A stretch of DNA of 5,123 nt from an uncultured Hyphomicrobiales bacterium (GTDB lineage: Bacteria > Pseudomonadota > Alphaproteobacteria > Rhizobiales > Aestuariivirgaceae). How positions within the stretch are numbered: position 1 is the stretch's first letter; each line of letters begins with the position of its first letter. Positions 1-4,638 of the stretch are shown here, piece by piece. A program made the translations under genes and the position numbers. The notes under the pieces were generated by a model. It was not told where the DNA came from, searched no databases, and worked only from the letters and a program-made list of their open reading frames with translations. The stretch is taken from NCBI GenBank assembly GCA_903930095.1, contig CAIYXE010000148.1, positions 1-5,123 on the forward strand, written 5' to 3'.

Positions 1-342
1 CACTGGCTCGCTGGAACTGGCGCCGAAGATACCTTCGTTGATCAACAGCCCTGCGACTGACCTCGGGCTCGGAGAGGGCAGACCACAGATCGCATGGTGC
101 TGCCTGTACAACTCGGCAAATGCCACGCCAGCCTGGTACTGCGTCTCGCTGATCAGTTCGCGGAAGGCGAGACGGCCCAGCGCCGTACCGAGCCGCTCAT
201 CTTTCGCCTGCTTCGCCGTCACACCGAAGTGCCGCCTCCTCGCCTCGATCACCGTGCTCATGGCGTCTCTCTCCGTCTCGTGCCTGGTCCGCTTGCCACA
301 CGGATAGCGCTTGCCGGGTTTCCTCTTGCGTCCTGCCGCCAT
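1..342 (-). CDS. Basic phage protein of unknown function (3' end outside window)
   Basis: This frame is open from an ATG at 342 to the left edge, giving 114 residues without a stop, so the C-terminus is missing. The N-terminus is strongly basic (MAAGRKRKPGKRYPCGKR), followed by a charged helix-like stretch and a region around residues 60-85 (LGRLAFRELISETQYQAG, then FAELYRQHHAICG). I recall similar small proteins in alphaproteobacterial prophages, with a KRKPGKR-type start and a later motif of the form 'I(S/D)..Q..AG..(Y/F)A.LY', usually annotated as hypothetical; this is from memory only. The ATG overlaps the previous stop by one base (TGATG) and has a GAGG ribosome site seven bases upstream, which favours it over the internal Met at residue 28. 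The basic tail suggests nucleic acid binding, but no function can be assigned. Confidence 0.7.
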   Translation of the reverse strand, partial: MAAGRKRKPGKRYPCGKRTRHETERDAMSTVIEARRRHFGVTAKQAKDERLGTALGRLAFRELISETQYQAGVAFAELYRQHHAICGLPSPSPRSVAGLLINEGIFGASSSEPV

Positions 343-536
343 CACCGCACCTCTTTCGATTGAGGGCACTTGCCGTAAAGCTTCTCGCCCAGTTGCTTGA
401 TGAGTTCGCGCTCGACCCACGTGAGCCGTTGATCTTCGAGCGAGACGGCGAGCAGTCCCTGCTGACGCCAGCCGTCGCGCTTTACGCAATCGGGTGAGCG
501 GCGCTCACCGCCGTATCCGCGCGGAAGCCATTTCAT
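342..536 (-). CDS. Small phage protein of unknown function, 64 aa
   Basis: The frame begins MKWLPRGYGG and ends CPQSKEVR. The start is chosen because its ATG overlaps the stop of the upstream gene as ATGA, and its own stop overlaps the next start as TGATG. An in-frame ATG further upstream (641) would lie wholly inside the preceding gene and is not needed. The centre (residues 22-55) has a GWRQQGLLAVSLEDQRLTW block followed by a charged helix, ERELIKQLGEKLYG. I recall similar short proteins of the form 'W..QG.L.V...D.RL.W..REL..QLGEKLYG' in proteobacterial phage early regions, without known function. The two Cys residues (17 and 57) do not form an obvious zinc-binding pair. No membrane segment or signal peptide is seen. 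Its position in a coupled chain after a nuclease and a DUF6378 protein suggests a DNA-metabolism accessory role; this is inference. Confidence 0.72.
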   Translation of the reverse strand: MKWLPRGYGGERRSPDCVKRDGWRQQGLLAVSLEDQRLTWVERELIKQLGEKLYGKCPQSKEVR

Positions 537-796
537 GGCGTCACCTGACGCAGCAGTGCGGCGTAGCCACAGACGTCCACTACGGAGTCTTCGTGAGTGG
601 GGTCGTGCGCGAGGCGTGCGAGCTTCAGGTCGAGGAGGCACAAGACCACCTGCGGCGGGGTGATTTCACGCCCGAGGGTCGCCGACCACCGCGTGGCGAT
701 AGCGGCCATGTTGCTGCTGGCATCGCCGTACTGAGAGCTGCGCTCGGCAATGACGTTGGCAACGTGCTTCAGGAACATCTCGGCTGGAGTGCTCAT
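533..796 (-). CDS. DUF6378-type phage protein, 87 aa
   Basis: The protein starts MSTPAEMFLKHVANVIAERS and carries the features I associate with DUF6378: an N-terminal helix ending in QYGD (residues 22-25), then 'N...IA..WSA.LG.EITP..V' (29-50), then a helix 'LLDLKLARLAHDP.HEDS..D..GYAA' (54-80). The alternation of acidic residues on helices (E18, D25, D56, E69, D70, D74) resembles all-alpha MazG/HisE-like nucleotide pyrophosphohydrolases, but I cannot show that it binds metal or nucleotides. The start at 796 is set by an ATGA overlap with the resolvase gene stop and a GGGGG run about seven bases upstream. The frame stays open to 1117, but that extension is antisense-like shadow coding inside the resolvase gene. 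The stop overlaps the next ATG, again as ATGA. The family call is from memory of its motif pattern. Confidence 0.75.
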   Translation of the reverse strand: MSTPAEMFLKHVANVIAERSSQYGDASSNMAAIATRWSATLGREITPPQVVLCLLDLKLARLAHDPTHEDSVVDVCGYAALLRQVTP

Positions 797-1320
797 GCCA
801 TGCCCCCATTTGTCTCTAGCGTCCAGAGCAGGATCGCGATGGCATCTGCCTCGTTGTCGTCCGCGGGCTCGAAGCCACGGGCACGCATGGCGGCGATGAC
901 GTCGTCCTTGCTCGCGTTGCCCTTGCCGCAGGCATGACGTTTCCACGTGCCCACCGGGACGCCGCTGTACGGGATACCGTGCTCCTCGCACCAGGCGGTG
1001 AGCGTGGCGAGCAGACCCCCAAAAACATGTGAAGCGTCCGTTCCAGCGTGCCGCCTCACAGCCTCGTAGTACACAGCATCGACGCCGCCGGTGATCTCCA
1101 GCGTCTGTTCCAGCCATTTGCCGAAGCGCAGGTAGCGCATGCCGCCGCCTTCGAAGCGGCTGGGCCGGAAATCGGCCGTGCCGTGGACGATGCGGCAGCG
1201 GCTGTTGCGGATGGCCCAGCCGGTCGTCGTGCCCAGGTCGAGGGCGAGGATGGTTGGAATCGTCGGGGTTGCCTTTGCCGCGGGCGCAGGCAGAGTCGCG
1301 GGTACCATGATGGTCTCCAT
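793..1320 (-). CDS. RuvC-fold Holliday junction resolvase-like nuclease, 175 aa
   Basis: This is a RuvC/RNase H-fold endonuclease, probably cutting four-way or branched DNA during phage replication, recombination or packaging. The first strand carries ILALDLGTTTGWA (24-36) with catalytic Asp28. The second acidic residue is Glu86 in AVYYEAVRRHAG. The helix WKRHACGKGNASKDDVIAAM (126-145) is typical of phage RuvC-like proteins. The C-terminal acidic cluster ADDNEADA (153-160) supplies the last metal ligands, with Asp159 aligning with the final Asp of RuvC. Length fits the RuvC family (about 160-175). Two starts are possible: ATG at 1320 has no clear ribosome site, while ATG at 1308 (Met5) has GGAG six bases upstream and may be the real one. 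The first 20 residues are Ala/Pro-rich and likely disordered. Its stop overlaps the DUF6378 start (ATGA). Confidence 0.87.
   Translation of the reverse strand: METIMVPATLPAPAAKATPTIPTILALDLGTTTGWAIRNSRCRIVHGTADFRPSRFEGGGMRYLRFGKWLEQTLEITGGVDAVYYEAVRRHAGTDASHVFGGLLATLTAWCEEHGIPYSGVPVGTWKRHACGKGNASKDDVIAAMRARGFEPADDNEADAIAILLWTLETNGGMA
1315..1318 (-). promoter_or_regulatory. Ribosome binding site favouring the internal resolvase start
   Basis: The minus strand reads GGAG, six bases before the ATG whose first base is at 1308. No comparable purine-rich site precedes the ATG at 1320. This supports a 171-residue form of the resolvase-like protein, starting MVPATL. Confidence 0.5.
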
Positions 1321-1323
1321 TTG

Positions 1324-1419
1324 TCAGGGACGGTTGATCGTCGTGGTGGAGGACGGCGGCAGCCTCGTGCTTGGCGGTACTGGCTGCCGTCCGTCTGACT
1401 TGGGTGGTGCGCGCCTCAC
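1324..1419 (-). other. Doubtful 31-codon ORF in the gap before the resolvase gene
   Basis: The 124-bp gap between the primase stop and the resolvase start holds a GTG-initiated frame of 31 codons, reading VRRAPPKSDGRQPVPPS... and ending TTTINRP, with its stop (1326-1324) three bases before the ATG at 1320. It is Pro/Ser/Thr/Arg-rich, has no visible ribosome site, and its third-position GC (about three quarters) is not distinctive in this sequence. I recognise no family. Its near-exact fit in the gap is the only argument for it. Confidence 0.2.
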
Positions 1420-1444
1420 GGCGGCCGCGGGAGAAGCGCGCGGT

Positions 1445-4400
1445 TCATTCCATGATCTCCGCCAGCCAGTGCGGGAGTTGCTGGTCCTTGAACACCGGCG
1501 AGCGCGGCAGTTTCTTCCGCACCGTTTCGGGCGGAGGCGCCGGCGGCTCTGACGGCAGCTCCCAGGGGGCGCGGATGCGGCCTGAGGGGGTGCGTGAGGG
1601 TGGGGAAGGTGATGTCAAACGTTCCCCCGCACGTTCCCCGGCATAAGTCTCTGATTTTTCAGCCTCAGGGGAACGTGGGGAAGGTGGGGAAGGTTTTTCC
1701 GGCTCTTCCTTCACATGCGTGTGCGCGCGCGCGTGCGTTAGTGTTGGAAAACGTTCCCCACGTTCCCCACGTTCCCCAACATCAATGACATCAATAGCTT
1801 GCCCGGGGGAACGTTTGGACTCAACGTTCCCCTCCGGGGCACAACGTTCCCCGCCTGGGGCAAGATCCGACTCCGGAAAACGTTCCCCACGTTCCCCGCT
1901 GGCGGCAAGATCCGACCCCGAAAAACGTTCCCCACGTTCCCCACGTTCCCCACGTTCCCCGACCAGCGCCAGCCGCCATAGCTGAGCCTTGTGTTCAACA
2001 CCGACTGCCGTGAGACGAACATCCCGCTCAGCGACCCGGAACACCCGGTCCCGCATCCGTCCGAGAGCCTTTCCGAGACGGGTGCGCTGTGACTTCTCGT
2101 TTCCGGGACCAAGCGGAAGGGGCGGCTCACTGTCGACTGCAATGTCGTAAAGGTCTCCCGACTTGACTTCGGCCGTACCGAAACGGGCCCACCAACCGCT
2201 GACGAAGACACCCCACGCGCCACCCTCCGTATCCGCCGCCGCCATCATCTCCTCGAGGGTCCCGAGGAAGCCGGGGATGCCGGCCGTCTCTAGAATGCCA
2301 CCGATGACGCCAGCCCAGTTCTCGTAGGAACCGATGGTCTTGGCTCCGCGCGGCCGTCCGGCGGCGATCCACGCCTGGCAGAGGGTGAGACATGCGGCGA
2401 CCAACCTCGCGCGGTTGGCGCGCACCCATGTATTGAGATCCGGGTGGCGGAATTCCGCGCGCTGCCACGGCCGCTCGAGGTGGGCGTCGAGGCGGATGCG
2501 CACGAGACGGCGGGCCATCTCGTTGGAGAACTCAGGGTTATTGCCGGTGGCGATCCACACGCAGCGGATGGGAAGCCGCGCCATCTCCGAGGCGCCGAGG
2601 ATGCGGTCCTCCCAGAACGGTGCTGTCAGCGCTGCAGCGACGGCGGAGCTGTCGAGCTTGCTGCGGAGGTTGTCGATCAGCAGGATGGACGGCACCTGGC
2701 GAAGCTTGGCAGTGACGCGCTTCCTCCATTCCTCGTCATCGCGGCCTTCGGTCATGACGCTGACGCCGGAGCCAGTGACAATGGTGGAAATGGAGTCGAC
2801 CATAAGCGTAGCGCCGGTGCCGGGGGTGGGCTTCTCGATCAGGTGCAGTGGCGTGGGTCCGTCGATCATAGAGCGCACGAAGCCAAGGAGGAGCAACGCC
2901 ACGCAGTGGGCCATTTCCGGGGCGCCGACGAAGGGAAAGTCGCCGAGCAGGTCCTCGCAGATGAGTTTGCGTGCTTCTTCGACATGCTGCGCCGTTGGAC
3001 GCTCCGGTATGGCTGGCACAGTGAAGCCGGGTGCTGGCTGATAGAGCAGCCGCGCGTCGGGATGATACCCGGGGCTGGTGAGCAGCTTGCCGTTGCGGCC
3101 GAACACCGGCGTGGCCACGATGCCCATGAGAACCGGTAAGCCGGGATCGGGCGTGGCGAGCACGGACTTGACGAAAGGGACCGGCGGCGGGACGGGCGTC
3201 ATCTCGCCCTTGGCGTTCACGCGCACCCAGCGGGCAAGACGGGCCAGCATGTGCCGCAGGCGGTCCTCGGTCAGCGTCGCGGCGACGGGGCGGCCCTCAT
3301 CATCCGGCACCACCCAGGTGGGAATGCCCGCATAGCGAAACAGCCAGGGTGTCCGGTTGGAAGCAAGAAGCAGATTCCAGGTCTTTTCCACCGCGCGGCC
3401 AAGATCGCCCTCGTCGGCGCGCATGACGGGAACTTCCTTCGCATCGCGCAGGAAGTTCACCGGACGGTGCTGGCCAATCTCGGGCGATGCCTCCTCCGGC
3501 TTCGGCAGCGCCGCGGTGATGGCGTCCATCACGGCCTGTGGCCCCGAGGCGAGCAGCAGGTCGTTGAAGTCCTGCCCGGCGGCGGGTGGCAGCGCGATGA
3601 CCGCCTCCCGCCCTTCCATGCGCAGGTGACGCGCCGCTGTTTCCGCAGCCCTCAGCCCTGCGCCAGATTCGTCGTGATCGGCGAGCACGATGACGCGCTT
3701 CGCCTCTGGCGGCAGTTGCACCTGCTCCAGCCCCGAGGTGGAGAGCGTGGCCCACACGGCAAGTCCGGGGCAGGCCTTCATCACCGCGAGGCCAGTTTCT
3801 ATCCCTTCGCAGATACCGAGCGCTGTATCGCCGCTGAAAGCGCCAAGCCGTACAGCGCCACCGGCGATCCTTCCCAGCATCATGCGCGGCTTGGCCACGG
3901 CGGCCTTGGTGACGGGCCCGTCGGCGTGCTCACTCATATATGTGCGATGCAGGCCGATGACATCGCCCGAGCGGTCGCGCACAACACCCAGCATGGCGGC
4001 GTAGCCGGATTTCGTGTCCCAATGCGTCAGATCCGGATGGAACTGCAGGTCAGCCGCCGAAGGCGCGGCAAGCCCCCGCCCCGCGAGGTAAAGCTCGGCC
4101 GCCGTACCGGCGACAGGCAGCGCCCCCGACAGGATATGGGCGATCTCCTGCGTGGCGTCGCGCTTGCTTGCGGCGGACGAAACCGTTGCTGCGGCCTGCG
4201 GCGCCTTGCGCTCCGGCGCACCCGGGGCCACACCAGCAATCTCCGCCGCCTCGATGATCAGCGCCGCTCCATCGAGGCCCGTGGCGTGCTGGATGGCGCT
4301 GATCGGTCCCCCGCCCTGCTCGCCGTCGAACTCGTGCCAATCACCGGCATGCGGGCCCTTGAGACTGATGACGCAGGAGCCGCTCTTGCGCGGCGCGTCG

Positions 4401-4579
4401 CCATGGATGTTGGCGAGACGCCATTCGTCGCCCACGCGGCGACCATTCGGGAACAGCCGCGGCACCCAGCTATCCGCCGTGTCGCGCAACCGCCGCACGA
4501 TCAGATCGATGTCATAGTGCGCCTGGCGCGGCGGGCGCAGCGGTTCGACGTCGTTGAAGTCGATGACGGTGACGCTCAT
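1445..4579 (-). CDS. Toprim primase / AAA+-like helicase replication protein, 1044 aa
   Basis: This is a large phage-type replication protein that likely primes and helps drive DNA synthesis. Residues 20-118 look like the zinc-ribbon-like N-terminus of Toprim primases (LFPNGRRVGDEWR, then GDWHEFDGEQGGG), but without zinc-binding Cys. Residues about 150-345 form the Toprim region: EGIETGLA with Glu258, VLADHDESG with Asp301 and Asp303, and QDFNDLL. Residues about 370-720 form a AAA+/helicase-like domain: EKPTPGTGAT (582-591) sits at Walker A but has Ala590 where the Lys should be; ILLIDN (632-637) is the Walker B, ATGNN (677-681) sensor 1, and MARRLVRIRLD (688-698) an Arg-finger/sensor 2 region. 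Residues 827-873 look winged-helix-like. Residues 874-1000 are a low-complexity tail with GER repeats, ending in LPHWLAEIME. The ATG at 4579 has a strong ribosome site and overlaps the bridging ORF stop. I know similar Toprim proteins from alphaproteobacterial prophages; helicase activity is uncertain given the missing Lys. Confidence 0.9.
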   Translation of the reverse strand: MSVTVIDFNDVEPLRPPRQAHYDIDLIVRRLRDTADSWVPRLFPNGRRVGDEWRLANIHGDAPRKSGSCVISLKGPHAGDWHEFDGEQGGGPISAIQHATGLDGAALIIEAAEIAGVAPGAPERKAPQAAATVSSAASKRDATQEIAHILSGALPVAGTAAELYLAGRGLAAPSAADLQFHPDLTHWDTKSGYAAMLGVVRDRSGDVIGLHRTYMSEHADGPVTKAAVAKPRMMLGRIAGGAVRLGAFSGDTALGICEGIETGLAVMKACPGLAVWATLSTSGLEQVQLPPEAKRVIVLADHDESGAGLRAAETAARHLRMEGREAVIALPPAAGQDFNDLLLASGPQAVMDAITAALPKPEEASPEIGQHRPVNFLRDAKEVPVMRADEGDLGRAVEKTWNLLLASNRTPWLFRYAGIPTWVVPDDEGRPVAATLTEDRLRHMLARLARWVRVNAKGEMTPVPPPVPFVKSVLATPDPGLPVLMGIVATPVFGRNGKLLTSPGYHPDARLLYQPAPGFTVPAIPERPTAQHVEEARKLICEDLLGDFPFVGAPEMAHCVALLLLGFVRSMIDGPTPLHLIEKPTPGTGATLMVDSISTIVTGSGVSVMTEGRDDEEWRKRVTAKLRQVPSILLIDNLRSKLDSSAVAAALTAPFWEDRILGASEMARLPIRCVWIATGNNPEFSNEMARRLVRIRLDAHLERPWQRAEFRHPDLNTWVRANRARLVAACLTLCQAWIAAGRPRGAKTIGSYENWAGVIGGILETAGIPGFLGTLEEMMAAADTEGGAWGVFVSGWWARFGTAEVKSGDLYDIAVDSEPPLPLGPGNEKSQRTRLGKALGRMRDRVFRVAERDVRLTAVGVEHKAQLWRLALVGERGERGERGERFSGSDLAASGERGERFPESDLAPGGERCAPEGNVESKRSPGQAIDVIDVGERGERGERFPTLTHARAHTHVKEEPEKPSPPSPRSPEAEKSETYAGERAGERLTSPSPPSRTPSGRIRAPWELPSEPPAPPPETVRKKLPRSPVFKDQQLPHWLAEIME
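1602..1627. repeat. Inverted pair of the 9-bp motif with 8-nt loop
   Basis: GGGGAAGGT at 1602-1610 faces ACGTTCCCC at 1619-1627. The arms pair over nine positions with one mismatch, leaving an 8-nt loop. It is the weakest of the three inverted pairs in the cluster. Confidence 0.6.
1668..1777. repeat. Long imperfect inverted repeat built from tandem 9-bp units
   Basis: The left arm (1668-1700) is three units in the GGGGAACGT orientation (one exact, two GGGGAAGGT) followed by TTTTCC. The right arm (1746-1777) is GGAAA followed by three exact ACGTTCCCC units. The arms pair over 27 positions with two mismatches, then five more with a one-base bulge. The 45-nt loop (1701-1745) contains the alternating purine-pyrimidine tract. 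The structure could form in either DNA strand or in the mRNA. There is no U-run after it, so it is not a standard intrinsic terminator. Confidence 0.85.
1712..1738. other. 27-nt alternating purine-pyrimidine tract (Z-DNA prone)
   Basis: Every position from 1712 to 1738 alternates pyrimidine and purine, with an uninterrupted GC core at 1723-1733. Such tracts can adopt left-handed Z-DNA under negative supercoiling. On the coding strand it specifies part of THARAHTHV in the primase tail. It sits in the loop of the long inverted repeat. Confidence 0.7.
1779..1795. repeat. AT-richer direct repeat ACATCAAT x2 beside the 9-bp array
   Basis: ACATCAAT occurs at 1779-1786 and again at 1788-1795, so the period is nine, as in the adjoining array. 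On the coding strand it reads Ile-Asp-Val twice, immediately before a GER run. It is one of the few AT-rich patches in this GC-rich window. Confidence 0.7.
1806..1832. repeat. Perfect 10-bp hairpin made of two facing 9-bp motifs
   Basis: GGGGAACGTT (1806-1815) and AACGTTCCCC (1823-1832) are exact reverse complements separated by seven bases. Each arm is one repeat unit plus one extra T/A. Confidence 0.9.
1859..1942. repeat. Higher-order direct repeat, 39 bp at 45-bp spacing
   Basis: The segments 1859-1897 and 1904-1942 both begin GGCAAGATCCGAC and end with two ACGTTCCCC units. They differ at only two positions in between. On the coding strand both give a GERGERF block with SDLA just downstream. 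This shows a recent segmental duplication on top of the 9-bp unit. Confidence 0.85.
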
Positions 4580-4638
4580 GTCGACCCTCCCGGCTGGGCA
4601 TTGTGCTGAACTTGCTCATTCCTCGCGGCAAACTTCAT
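4576..4638 (-). CDS. Possible 20-aa bridging ORF between helicase and primase genes
   Basis: A 20-codon frame runs MKFAARNEQ...PGGST. Its ATG overlaps the helicase stop (ATGA), and its TGA overlaps the primase ATG (ATGA). It therefore fills the 55-bp gap exactly and makes the same junctions as the genes downstream. It contains the primase ribosome binding site near its 3' end and has no clear ribosome site of its own, so it would be read by reinitiation. It may be a coupling device rather than a functional peptide, or chance; two exact overlaps argue mildly against chance. Confidence 0.4.
   Translation of the reverse strand: MKFAARNEQVQHNAQPGGST
4585..4591 (-). promoter_or_regulatory. Strong ribosome binding site for the primase gene
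   Basis: The minus strand reads GGGAGGG, five bases before the ATG at 4579. It is the best Shine-Dalgarno match I saw in the window and fixes the primase start. Confidence 0.8.

Larger units (their letters stand above)
1602..1960. repeat. Cluster of 9-bp GGGGAACGT / ACGTTCCCC repeats inside the primase gene
   Basis: On the plus strand, ACGTTCCCC occurs exactly at 1619, 1631, 1751, 1760, 1769, 1824, 1844, 1880, 1889, 1925, 1934, 1943 and 1952 (first bases). The opposite orientation, GGGGAACGT, occurs exactly at 1668 and 1806 and with one mismatch (GGGGAAGGT) at 1602, 1677 and 1686. Tandem runs have three copies (1751-1777), two (1880-1897) and four (1925-1960). Three runs end against an A-rich edge on the plus strand (GGAAAACG or GAAAAACG). 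In the coding frame the unit reads Gly-Glu-Arg. It resembles an iteron cluster; see findings. Confidence 0.95.

Noticed and set aside
537..641. N-terminal extension of the 64-aa protein
   Set aside because: The added 35 residues are Arg/Pro-rich shadow of the DUF6378 gene; the ATG at 536 matches the junction style of the block.
797..1117. N-terminal extension of the DUF6378 frame to an upstream ATG
   Set aside because: The extra 107 codons run through the resolvase gene in another frame with Arg/Cys-rich shadow sequence. The family motif starts only after the Met at 796, which has the ATGA overlap.
1351..1392. Intrinsic terminator between primase and resolvase
   Set aside because: The stem is only 8 bp with a 17-nt loop and has no U-run on either strand.
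1602..1960. CRISPR array
   Set aside because: The units are 9 bp, often directly tandem, occur in both orientations, and lie within an open reading frame; there are no regular unique spacers.
1925..1960. Collagen-like Gly-X-Y domain from the GER repeats
   Set aside because: The longest run is four triplets, too short for a triple helix, and the host protein is a cytoplasmic replication protein.
1738..2223. Separate protein with GNV repeats (and plus-strand TFP or RSP repeat ORFs)
   Set aside because: These frames exist because the 9-bp unit has no stop in any frame. They overlap the primase coding frame, which continues on both sides.
2334..3139. Two overlapping plus-strand ORFs of about 230 codons
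   Set aside because: Both lie opposite the AAA+-like domain of the primase, overlap each other in different frames, and show no known motif.
3251..4609. 452-codon plus-strand ORF
   Set aside because: It is antisense to the primase gene over nearly its full length, has no recognisable domain, and is explained by the lack of stops opposite a GC-rich coding frame. The minus-strand frame has clear Toprim motifs.
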